Origin: Steromphala cineraria
Lineage: Eukaryota > Mollusca > Gastropoda > Trochida > Trochidae
Assembly: GCA_916613615.1 (NCBI GenBank)
Contig: OU744736.1
Location: 15,883,724-15,947,723 of the forward strand
Direction of reading: 5' to 3'
DNA length: 64,000 bases
Shown here one piece after another: positions 10,641 through 22,099 of this stretch. How positions within the stretch are numbered: the stretch's first letter is position 1; every line of letters starts with the position of its first letter. The translations under genes were made by a program, and so were the position numbers. The notes under the pieces are model-generated. The model was given only the letters and a program-made list of their open reading frames with translations, did no database searches and was not told the DNA's origin.

Positions 10641-13600
10641 CACTTGACACATTTGCTTTACGAATGTTGAAACACGCCGATTCTTTAAACAATTTTCGTT
10701 AAAGCGTGCAAAATGCACTGTGCGTGTTATAAAAATATGATAACATGTCATGTTTATAGCAGATGGTGAGAAGTGTGGACATTTAAACGTATAAACATTT
10801 CTTTTAAAAGTTCATGGAATTCATATCAGCGTTTATTAATTGACTGACTGTTGACAGAAAGATTGAAAAGTATTTTAAGTAGAATCTCATATTTGGTATA
10901 AATAACGGTTTGTTGGATTCGCTTTGATGAGACACAAATATGAAAATAACTTAGAATCGGTATTCAATGTATTTAAAAGAGTTGATTGTAACGTATGGAA
11001 TTACAAAGTTTTAGTTAGATGTCAAAATCCTTTCAACCTTTTTTCATTGTACTGAGAGAATTGGAACGAACGGATTAAAGTAGAAATCAAAAGTTAACAT
11101 CAAAACTAAATCAATGAAGAATAACCAACTGATTTTGATTATCAGAGCAAGCTCATTATTACGGCAATTTAAAAAAATACTTTTTATACTTTTTGCCAGA
11201 TATACTATGTTAAGCAAGTAGACTTCATGGAGATGAAATGTATTTCAGTCTGGTGCAGATATATTTGGCACCATCCGGAAAAATATTCGTCTATATTCCC
11301 ATGATCCCAACTGATATCTTGCCATTCCATTATCTGTCATCTTTCCGGCAAATAGTGATCAGAGAATTTGGCAAGTAGATATCCATGTGAAATCAACCAC
11401 CCTGCGTGCTCAAACAAGTCTTGTATGTAGCAGGCTGTCATGGAGCTTGACAAGTAACAGGTGCACGTGCATTTCGTGCGAGATCAGCGAGTGTTTATCG
11501 ACAAGTCAGCTGTTGTCTGTTTCACACTCCAAGAAGTACTTCATTACTGTGCACCGTTATAAGACGTCTGAGCTAGACTTTAAAAAGTTTCGAAATTCCT
11601 TAAAAAATTTCAGAATGAGTTTAAGTTTGAATGTGCATAATTCATTTGAATTCTCAGTTCCGAAATGTTTTTTAAAATCATATGTTTTCGACTTACAAAA
11701 AATATTCATATTTGCTAGACCTTTTAAATGTTTGACTAAACGTAGATTTATATTGCCATCACCGTTATATGTTATACTTTCATTATGTATATATTTATAA
11801 ATTCATGTATGTATTCTTAACTTTTACAACTAACTTCTGAAAGAGCTGTTTTTATTATTTTTATTTTTCTAAAGGATACAACGTACTTGCACATATTTTT
11901 GAATACGTTGACAAAGAAAAACGTAACCACTTCGTAAGAATACTAATACTAACACTTTCGACATATTGTAAACAAATCGAACATAAACCTTTATAATGAT
12001 AATTTATTTCCATATTTTAAAGGTTTCAAAAAATGTATGATACGATAAAATAACATATTCAATAAATACAATTAATAAGATGGCAATTTTTTTAGCTTTG
12101 GGAGACCGCATGCAGTCGCCTCTTCTGTCAGAACAACATTGTCTGCAGAACTCAGGGTATATCTCGATCCCACGCAATGATGCCCGAATCTGATGATATA
12201 CGTCAACTCGCATGATAATATCAGCATTCCTGAATATAAAAAGTGATACAAAGAAACCGCCAAGAAACTATTTGGCAATGCAATGGAATTCTCAGACAAA
12301 AATGCAAGTATAATTGACAGAGTCTGGCAGACGGTCTTTTATTTGCATTTACATGTTTAAGTTGTAAATGATTTTTCAAACGTTTGTATTATTGAAATTA
12401 AAAAAAAAGAAAACGTAAAAGGTAAAATTTGATTTGTAAAAAATTTACGACAAATACGAGTTTGGTATACACATACCAACATAGACATACCAACATTTTT
12501 TTCAACGAGTTTTTAAAACGTAGTCGCTTTTTTGTAAAATATATCTAAAAGTTGTTGACAAGGGTTTAGCGGAATTTTAGACATGAGAGTTTCTGTGTTA
12601 GAATATAATTTGATAGGGGCGAATTTGCATCGACCGAACTGTGAAGATAAAAAATATTTCTTTTCTAAAAAAATAAATGTGTAGATAAAAAAATCTTTCT
12701 TTTCTAAACAAATAAAGAAAAAGAGTAAAAATTTGATATTTAGAGGCTTAATTCTAATATAGAGTTTCAATGAAAAACTAGGTTTCAATAAGACCATTTA
12801 CGAACTCAAATTCATGACTTTTTTCATATAACTATTGTAATGACCACAGGAAATGAAATGACAGGGCTGTGTTGCAAGATCCCAACGGTTACATCGAATT
12901 CAAACTCAGTGTCAATATCGCCAAAAACACGCAATACCATTGGAGATGGATCATGCCAAGCAGCGTGTTACAGAGATTATCCCCAACAAATCCTATCTTA
13001 ATATTTTCAAATGACAGAGATCAATGAATAGAATTTATTCAAGGACTAACATTTGTTTACAATACACTTCCTGTGATTTATTCATGTTGGTCTGAGAAAA
13101 GATTACGACATTAACATTTTTACATAAGGCAAAAAGAATATTTGAATATGGACATATATCAAATATGCAAGCTATACTTCTAAATTACATTCGGATTTCA
13201 TTTCATTTTTTACGAATCCACGGAAATAGTTTGCAATCGATTTTTTACAGTTAGTCAAGTCTTCCAACTCTAATTTTCAATCTTTCTTTTTCTTTCAATA
13301 TTCTTTAAGCAGTTTTAACCCTTTAAAGTCTAAAACGCCCAAATGAGAATTTGATAAATTAAAAATGAAATTCCCGTTACATGAATCAAGAGCACCAAGT
13401 GGCTTCTCTGTAGAACTGAAGAAGCCGGATACAGAGCAATATACGGATGACTCACGGTAGTTTATCTACAGGAACTGAATCACATGGTGAAGGCGAGGGA
13501 AATCTTTTAAATAATCAACAATCGCATGCTGAACACATCCAGTATCATTCCCTTAAAATAAATGTAGAAGCTGATATGATGAAGAATTATACCCGTTTTG

Positions 13601-13938
13601 ATTATCAATATCGTCATCAAAATTGGTGCCACGTTTTCAAGCATTATCAAATGATTCATCCATTACACCCTAGTAAAGTAAATCATTTATTGCAATATAT
13701 AGAGATATGAACTTTTAAATCTTACCAATTCTACAATTGCATATGCAAATAACTTAAAATTGGAAAAAGGCCGAAGAAAGATATACATCATATATTACAC
13801 TGCATTTGGAGGTTATCGATGTGTTTAGTATTTTGTCGCTTTAACCTGAAAGTAAATAAATGCATTAATGTATATATCAAACCAATCGGATCCAATCAAA
13901 GTTTAATTTCATATACACGAATTCCTGATGTGACGCCA

Positions 13939-13950
13939 CGTTACGTAACG
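13939..13950. promoter_or_regulatory. 12-bp palindrome CGTTACGTAACG
   Basis: An exact palindrome centred on TTACGTAA, the site type bound by PAR-bZIP/NFIL3-class factors. It stands about 75 bp left of the foldback element at 14025 and is unsupported by neighbouring sites. Confidence 0.2.
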
Positions 13951-14024
13951 TATAATCGTAACTATCGTAATCGTAAGTATATGCTCATATAAAATGAATA
14001 TTTGTATGTATCTCTCGATCACCA

Positions 14025-14507
14025 TCCTCGATAATCCAGCACTTTTGTTCCGATAAATCTACACTACAAGCCCTGGAAAACTTTACGGGGTTTTACCTCA
14101 AATCCAATTACCTCCCTTTACATACATGTTATCCAATTAGAAACGAAACGATGACACCAAGTGCGTAAATAACTCGACCGTTCGCGACATCACAAGTGAG
14201 TGAGTGAGTTGGGGTTTAACGTGTTATCAGCAATTTTTCAGCTTTTTGACACGTGGATATTGCCATCCAAAAAGAGTAGACAGATCAGGGAGAAAGGGAT
14301 CGAAATGACGAGAGAAAAGACGGAATGAAAGGCATAGTGAGAGATAGAAAGATGGTTTTAGAAGTGATATTATTGGCTGTTAGAAAGCAAGCGTTTTGCT
14401 GAGTCATTGCAAAGGGAGGTAAATGGGTTTGAGGTAAAACCCCGTAAAGTTTTCCAGGGCTTGTAGTGTAGATTTATCGGAATAAAAGCGCTGGATTATC
14501 GAGGAAG
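14025..14507. mobile_element. Foldback MITE with about 95-bp TIRs (Mutator-like)
   Basis: Seen: the left arm (14025-14119, starting TCCTCGATAATCCAGC) and right arm (about 14412-14507) are near-perfect reverse complements. The 10-bp sequence TCGATCACCA occurs immediately left of the element (14015-14024) and again at 14508-14517. Known: long TIRs with 9-11 bp target duplications are the hallmark of Mutator-like elements. The short unpaired centre contains GTGAGTGAGTGAGT followed by a GTTTAACGTG..CAGC phrase often seen at ends of molluscan repeats. No transposase is encoded. Two extra bases (AG) lie between the right TIR and the direct repeat. Confidence 0.8.
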
Positions 14508-15017
14508 TCGATCACCAACATTGTTGGTTATAAGGTACTCATCAAAACAAAAATAAAACCTCGATCTTCAAACAAAGAATTATCAATAAATATACCATAA
14601 AACTCAAAAAAATAAAACGTACCTTATAAAGTTGACCAAATGAAAATGAAAAATCAAAGAAGTTGGTCATCCAATTTCCATTAAAAGAAATTATTCTTTG
14701 AACTTTGTCCGAGACACATAAAAACGGTCTTTTCTCAGACCAAATGATTTTCCGGTCGAGTAAACAGAAAATTCAATTAACCTTCAAGATTAGTTATTCA
14801 AGCGAGGAAACAATATTTACTCTCATTAAGCTAATGTAGCATAGCTGAAAATTACTTTGGCGTGCTTCGATACCATATGTGTGTTTATTTTCAGTTTTGA
14901 AAGTAAATATATGTTATGGTAACATAAAGTAAATAAATAATTCATTATTTGTTTTGCATTCGAAATTCGCATTGAATGAATCTTTTTGGGAGAGTGTGTT
15001 GAAAATTATACATGGGT

Positions 15018-15295
15018 CGCTGGATTGAATGAAACGTTTTGGAAGGGAGTTTGATAATAAGACTAGATCGCTGGATTGAATGAAACGTTTTGGGAGGAAG
15101 TTTTGATAATTAGACTAGATCGCTGGATCGAATGATAGGTTTTGTTGGGAAATGTTGATAATAAGACTAGATCCCTGCAACGAATGATAGTTTTTTTTTG
15201 GAAATGTTGATAATAAGACATAGGACGCTGGATTGAATGGAACCTTTTGGGGCGGGACTGTTAATTATAAAACATGGATCGCCGGATTAAAAAAA
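15018..15295. repeat. 51-54 bp minisatellite, five to six units
   Basis: Units start at 15018, 15069, 15121, 15173, 15226 and 15280 with CGCTGGATTGAATGA or variants and share a GATAATAAGACTAGAT segment. The spacing creeps from 51 to 54 bp, indicating age. No coding frame persists across units. Confidence 0.9.
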
Positions 15296-15299
15296 ACGA

Positions 15300-18200
15300 G
15301 TGTCCATAAGAAACGTTACCACCAAAATCACAGGATAGTTCAATCCACTGGTGATTGTAATAACAGAAACAAACTTACATATTTTCTCCAGCACCATACT
15401 TACTTTGATGTAAAGATTTAAAACTTTATCTTTTTATGTTTACGAGAAACCCGCCTTTTAAAAAACCCGCTTCGATTTGGAATCTCCTTTACCGGGCAAG
15501 ATAGCAGAAAGAAATTGAACTAAATTGTTTGTTTCAAAACGTCCTACGGCAAAGTCGCGTCAACAAATGAATATCAAATGCATGATATCAGAAACATCGT
15601 TATCTAAAAAAATTTCCATAATTTTTATTTTTTAGACTTAAATGCCGAACAACGTTTCTCAAAGACATATTGAAAAGATATGCAACCAATGCTTCTTTAA
15701 ACAGCCACAAAATCAAAAGTAACTGTTCCTTGAGGATGAAAATGTTGACTCTTTTCAACAGACATATGCTTGTCGAACACATTAAAAGACAACACTATTC
15801 GTCAAAAAATTATTTGTTTTTGATGATGTTGAATACATGGTAGCGTTTCATTTGGACAGTGGTTAAGTTAATCAAGGATTGAATGATAATGGTTTCATCT
15901 CTTGTTCTTGAAAACCGTGACAAATTTAGGTCAAGAAAGTGCTTCTGTTGATAAATGCGTTTCAATTGCAATAAATCATGACTTGCTCTTTTGATGGTTA
16001 TATCAATGATTTTCAATGTTAAGACATATTACTTCTTAAGGCTTAACATTCTCAGTCAGATTAAGTTGTATTACCTAAAATTCTCTTTGTTTATTGCCAT
16101 AGCAGTCAAATAAAAATAATTATATATAATTTCAGATCAACAACCAATATCTAAACCCTAATAATGAATATATCAATATGAGACAATTGGTACATTAATT
16201 AGAGAATTTGGTACAAATGAAAAGAAAAATGAACAAAAAATCATTTTGAACCTTATTAGTTGCGTGAACAATCAATCAGAAGAGGTCATCGGGGAGCGAA
16301 TCCATTCTCGAATCAAACTTCATTTCCGCGTCAACTTCAGAAAACGTTATCTTTGGACGTGGAACATCCCTCGACTTATCTGCCGCAAAACTTGTTTTAA
16401 TTTCTGACAACCCGAATCGCTACAAGAAGCAAATTGGCGAGAGAGGAAATCCAGGAAACACTTTGCAGTGTCTGATAAAATCGGTTTTGAGGCCACAAGC
16501 TCTACAGCCCGGCTCATCGAGTCTAATTTCCCGGTAACCTTTGACCCTACGCACCTGTGTGTTTTCCTTTCCATCCTACCTTTATTTCACCCTTAACCAG
16601 CTACATGAGTAGCATACAATGTGAGGAGCTTGTTGTTTACGAGAAAAAAACGCTCGAGTGATTGCAAATTTTGCAGATCATATGATAAGGTGGATGATAT
16701 TTCGACAGTTTAAAAAACCCGGAAGTTAAAAACATGAATGGAAACCAGATTCGAAGACCGGAAGTCAAATAAATTGTTACAGGAAGCTGATCACTTTTTT
16801 ACCTCCAGGTGCGAAGAGTTCCGAAGGAAAATTGAACTCTCAGCTCGTTAGGAGAAGATATGTTTGTTTATATTTCCTTAGCCTCATTTCAAGCCCGGGC
16901 TACGTCTGTCCTTTCATAATAGCGTTTGAAAGGTGAATCGGGTTCGATTGTTTATTTTCATGTCGTTTACGTTATTAACCTTTCAAAAATGTTGCAATGA
17001 TGTTTCGAAATGTATCATTTTAATGGCTTTTGCCTGATGCGCTGCTTCCTGTTTTAACTAAAGCAAACTGATATCATAAATCACGGGAAGTATGGCTTTC
17101 TTCAGGAAATAACCTTCAAGACTGACAGCGTTTTGATTATTTATGTAACATCTCACGATATTAAATTTAAAAAACATTGAATGTACGAAAAATAAACAAA
17201 ACCAATTTAGGTCTTAGGAATCTCTTTGAAATACATTCTAACTATCCTCTGTTATAAAACTAAATAACATTTGAAATCACAGTGTACTTTACTGGAATTA
17301 ACTATTGTACTTATTTAGTTATCACATTATAAGGTTTTTTATATTTTGAAATTAAAACGTAATTAAACCTTGCCATATAAACCGTGTTCTGGTAATTCAA
17401 AAATACAGCCTCAATTTCAGTTGAGGATACACGTTAATGAATGTGTTTGTATTTGCATTCAGCAAATAGGATAACACCCTTTCTTTACATTCTGTATTCT
17501 GGCAAGCATTTAGATTTCACAAAGCATTTTTATCTGCTTGTCAGTTCGGTAAAAGCATTTTACCGTTGCTAACAAATAAACTGTTGTCACTGACAAGTCC
17601 AGAAAGGTTATTAGTCTATAGACTTTCAGCAATACAGTAAAGCATTCCTCAGGTGAATCCTTGATTCAAAAGTACTTATTAATAGTTCAAACCGAGAAGA
17701 ATTGATAAAGTTTGCATCAAGTGTTTTTGCATTTTGCATTTTGAGTGTTCCTTAATCCAAGCAAATGGAAGACAAACATATAGATGTGTTTTATATGTTA
17801 CGAGAGACACAATAGCCAAATACAAAAATACAAAAAAGCCACATAAAAACACTTTAACTATATCAGGAATAGGTCTTCATTTCTAAACCTTTAATGCTGG
17901 ATTGTTATAGAGTTACAACGACAGAACATTTACTGATAGTTATACAATCCTCTTGATGTCTTCTTTTTATTATTGGTAAATGATGCCCTTATTTTAAAAC
18001 TACAGTTATTTCAATATGTAATTTTATTGCATTGTTTATGATGTCAACGTCATCCTTTTAAAGTAACATTGTTGTCATGCTAATTATTAGTAATTAACAA
18101 GACATGGTTAGCCTGATTACTTAAGGTGGTTTGTGTCTTTTATCTAGAAATTAGATAAAAGTACTTTTATAGCATTTAAAGTCATTTAATTGAGTTCTAG

Positions 18201-18450
18201 AAATAATATCTCCCTGGAAAGAGAATCTAGATTGGAAAACACAGTTCAAGTTTCTAATGGTTGTTTTCAATTTTAAATGACATGCTGACATGCTGAGAAA
18301 TCATTGTATTAATCAAGTAGAGGTTAAAAAGGTCCACCATGAGACTTCATATGTTTTCATAAACGATCTAAATTTATTAGATTTATCAACTAAATGTAAA
18401 TATACATAAACTTATTTACTTCTTTAATGGGCATTCTAGAAGTTGCGATG
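15300..18450. other. Gene-free tract
   Basis: AT-rich sequence with only chance open frames. I see no splice-supported exon and no bounded repeat. A somewhat GC-richer patch at 16300-16600 encodes nothing I recognise. Confidence 0.5.
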
Positions 18451-18451
18451 A

Positions 18452-18590
18452 TGAAGAAGATGAAGGCTATATTATGGATATATAACTTCTTTAATCACTT
18501 TGCTTGATAACGACATTAGTATCTATGTCGAAACGTCGCAAACTTGAATAAAGAAATTGTATATCCATAATATTGCCTTCGTCTTCTTCA
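18452..18590. mobile_element. Small foldback element with 42-bp arms
   Basis: The arms 18452-18493 and 18549-18590 pair with about five mismatches (TGAAGAAGATGAAGGCTATA against its near complement) around a 55-nt loop. The loop holds a CGACAT/ATGTCG stem followed by AAACGTCGC. This is probably a MITE or the end of a larger element. No target duplication is obvious. Confidence 0.6.
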
Positions 18591-18690
18591 TGAACTTATT
18601 CAATCAATAAGGTGACATTTGAATTTCTCTTTATATATACTAGTACAACCTAAAGTGCCCGTATGTCTCCTGAGGTGCCTCATAGACTCC

Positions 18691-18708
18691 CAGGTAAATA
18701 TTTACCTG
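18691..18708. promoter_or_regulatory. 18-bp palindrome of two E2-boxes
   Basis: CAGGTAAATATTTACCTG is an exact palindrome made of CAGGTA and TACCTG, the E2-box core used by Snail/ZEB-type zinc fingers and some bHLH factors. Similar inverted pairs recur at 33119-33133 and 43366-43387. Confidence 0.3.
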
Positions 18709-18965
18709 TGGCCCCGGGTCTAGAAAGGGGGACTTTTATCCTCTTATCTAACGCTTGATCCCCATTGTGGTTAGATTAATGTATTTATGTTGGTCCCGTA
18801 CACGTCTCTAGACCTACACTAGTACACTGTAGGAGTCTTGTTTACTGCCAAAGACTCTTGAATCGAGATGAAAAGTAAAATATTTTAGTTAAACACACAT
18901 TTAATCTTTTAGGAATGTTTTTAATTTTTGGGATTGATTTTTAGGATGTACATGTTTTGAGCAAG

Positions 18966-19201
18966 GTTAAAACCTATTAAACCTATAAAACCTAAGATAC
19001 ATTTAGTGTTAGTTTACGTTATATAAACAAAGTCGTAAAAGTAACTACCATTAGTGGTTTTACACCACAAACAAAACAGGAAAGTTAAAACCTATTACAC
19101 CTATAAAACCTAAGATACATTTGGTGTTATTTTACGTTATATAAAAAAAGTCGTCAAAGTAACTACCATTAGTGATTTTATACCACAAACAAAACAGATT
19201 A
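18966..19201. repeat. 118-bp direct tandem duplication
   Basis: Copies 18966-19083 and 19084-19201 abut exactly and differ at only a few positions (for example ATTTAGTGTTAG against ATTTGGTGTTAT), so the duplication is fairly recent. Both lack open frames. Confidence 0.9.
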
Positions 19202-19503
19202 AATAACTATATTCCGAAAATTACAAAAGCATACATCTAGTCTAGTGGACAAACTTGAAATGGAATACACTATGGAGAAGGAGATATTGTTGAAATCCAA
19301 TAGAGGACAGCAAATTAATAAAAAACAAACTGTGGAGCGTAAAAGTTCTTCCGATGAGAAAGAGAGGCCTTATTGACGAGAATGTAGATTAAAAACTTCA
19401 AATTGTCTTGAAAACTAGAAGAGTGGAATGTGATACAAATGTGAAAATGATAAACTTTAGACTCATATCAAGTTATATTATTTTTGCTCTGTGCATTTTC
19501 ATT

Positions 19504-19555
19504 AGTCTGTCCGCCAGACCCCCACATTAAATAAAAGCTTAAGCAAGTCTATAAT
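19504..19555 (-). repeat. Dispersed short repeat, copy C
   Basis: On the minus strand this reads TAGACTTGCTTAAGCTTTTA then GTCTGGCGGACAGACT, matching the plus-strand copies near 45907 and 47118. See the finding on this family. Confidence 0.55.
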
Positions 19556-21959
19556 AAGGCTTGAAAATGAAGAAATCTCAGCCTAATTTTCATAATATTT
19601 ATTCATTTTTTTCAAATTTCATTTTTCTGAAAAAAATCATTTCAGAGTCTAATTGTTAGGCTACATTTTTATTGGTTGTTATATATATGGAGTTGTCAGC
19701 GTTTTGATGACAGAGAAGTCAAACGTTTTCATCTTTCAGTTAACAAGAGAAAAATTTTATATGTTCAGCTTTCATTCAATTTATTTTTGAAAGAGATTGA
19801 TGTTTTTGTTAAATAAGAAATATGAACAGACGCATCATTTCAAAATAACCAACCACATGTGTTATTTGCAAGCAATTAACATACATTTTTAGACTTTCCG
19901 TTTCCGTGTAAAAATAGGTCATTTTTTATATTTCAGATACACTTAGAAAAAACGTAATTTCCTATTCGCTCGTTTTAGCTGTAATAAACAGTTTGCCAAA
20001 CGTTTCATTCATCGCAACAGTTGTTAAACTAAATAGTTATTTTTCTTTAAATAAACTTTTAAGGAAATGGAAGTCTAATTGCGTGGGAAAACTAGGATTA
20101 TTCTAACTAAGACGCTGATTTAAGAAATGGGTTGAAAGTTTTTAAACATTATGAAATTTCACAATAACTGTGCAAGCTATATTAAAACAATGAATTAGAT
20201 TACGAAGTTGTGATGTTTCAAGGTAAGTTAACTTATAAATATTTATTAATATAATATGAAAATTGTACTACATTGTATTTTGACTGCCTTACACCTTAGA
20301 AAGTTGTTTAACTTAGTGGGAAAATATTTGATACATGATTGAATAAAAAATGATAGAATCCAAAGCCATTGGAAAAATAATGATTCAACAATTGTAAAAA
20401 ATAAACTACTAATCAAATCGATAGAGAAACAATTGTATTAAGACACCAATAAATGATCATAATATGACGTTAGGATTGAACTGCGAAACCAATGGACGAA
20501 AAGATGACATACACGAAAGAGCAAACTAATGAATGACTAAATGAAGGGGTTAATGATCTTCTAACGTAATAGAACGATGATTTTAAAAGATATATGCGAC
20601 CAGACTAATGAAATGATAAGTGAATTATCAACTTCACGTCTCTACAGGATTGCAGCTTACAACATTTGTAAGTGGGCGTATTGGGGATAGTTGCGGTTTT
20701 GCGGGATATGAGGTGCGGACGAATGTAAGCAGATAACAATGAATATGATATCTGAGGGAATGGCTGCGAACCATACTTTATCATGGCGTTACAATTAGGT
20801 GGTTTTCAATCAAAAATGACTGGTTGATGTCGAAGTTTAAGATAATGTGCCTTTTTCAAGCAGGAGTAATACATGTTTATGTCAAAACATCAATGTACAG
20901 CAACATTCGATGAAAAAAACATTAAAAATTGCTAGCAGAAAGTGAAATTTTTGGTTTATAGGTAAATTTAAAGTAATAACTGCTGTTTTGCCAAAATATG
21001 TTATTCTGGCTGTTTAAAAGTATAGCTATATAAAATATAGCGATATAAAAAAAATCGATTACCATTTAGAAAATGATACGAGATGAACGGCATTTTTGCT
21101 TTGACATCCAAAGGTCTTTCAAAAATAAATTTAAAAAACCGACTGTAAATATGATAAATTAGATATTTAACTTCAGCAAATATGCAACAACTGAACATCA
21201 TATATAGGCGATCCGTTCTCGTGAGCAAATCATGCGCACTGAAAAGTTCAAACGATACCTTACAAGCACTGCGTATAAGGACTTTGGTTATTTTCGTTAG
21301 GAAAGATAATTCAATCCACTTTTAACATTCATAAATTATGTTTTCAGATGAAATTTACAGAAATTGAAAAAGATATAAAAAATGTGTCATCATTTTCAAA
21401 TTTCACTTTAATATAATTTATAAACATTTCATCCAAGCTCTAGGCGTTTTCTGATCATTCATTTCTTTGAGCGGAAGTAGACAACATATGGTGGGGAGTG
21501 GTTCGTCTCATCCTAGATTCCTACGCAACTTCCGTGCATGTCGCTCACAGCAAGCATGAAAGACAACATTTGCGGGGGGTCTTAGCAAGGTGGTCTATGT
21601 ATCTATATGTACTTATAAACCTTAAAGATACCACCATCAGTTTGATATCAATGATAAAACTTTAATGTAAATATTTAGAGAGTTTATCTTTTTACCAGTA
21701 AGAAGTAAAGGGACTTTCTGTTTGAAATTCGCTAAGATGTTCCGTGCTATGTTGAGTGTTTGAACAAGCCTGTGTTCGCAAATAGTGATGGACATGAAAA
21801 TAAGAAAGAATTGAACAAGATGCTGTTTACGTTAGTGTTTGAATACAAAATTATGATTCAATGGCCACCTTTGCACTTTGGTTGCCAGTAATACGATGCA
21901 ATCGCACTGAGATAGAATACATTATTTGTACAAAAAGAGAATTGATGTAATATAGTTGA
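19556..21959. other. Gene-free AT-rich tract
   Basis: No exon, RNA gene or bounded repeat is recognised. Open frames are short and low in complexity. Confidence 0.5.
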
Positions 21960-21974
21960 AAACCCTTGATATGT

Positions 21975-22095
21975 CACGATGATAAGTTTTAGATCATCAG
22001 GCTTAATTTTAAGGCAGGGCATGGTGTCTGGCGTCCGACCGTCCGTCAATCCGTCCATTCGCATTTTCGACTTCTTCTCCAGAAGCATCATTCTC
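21975..22095 (-). repeat. Interspersed repeat fragment with CCGTCCGTC core
   Basis: The phrase GTCCGACCGTCCGTCAATCC followed by CATTTTCGACTTCTTCTCCAGA resembles, from general familiarity, a repeat scattered through bivalve genomes. No ends could be set, so the limits are approximate and the strand is arbitrary. Confidence 0.35.
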
Positions 22096-22099
22096 TCCC

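Larger units (their letters stand above)
8117..14014. other. Long gene-free tract
   Basis: Nearly 6 kb of AT-rich sequence in which I recognise no exon, RNA gene or bounded repeat. Isolated motifs listed separately are the CRE/E-box group at 8855-8890, the ETS/YY1-like pair near 10630 and the TTACGTAA palindrome near 13945. The open frame of 137 codons starting at 11387 has AT-rich wobble use and no recognisable protein features. Confidence 0.5.

Noticed and set aside
11387..11800. 137-codon plus-strand open frame.
   Set aside because: It is rich in Ser, Phe, Leu and Lys as expected of AT-rich chance frames and shows no motif or consistent coding composition.
18500..18545. Hammerhead-ribozyme-like core in the loop of the small foldback element (TTGATAA, a CGACAT/ATGTCG stem, AAACG).
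   Set aside because: The canonical CUGAUGA core is altered at two positions and the G before the AAA cannot be placed unless the stem loses a pair. At best it is an inactive relic; chance cannot be excluded.
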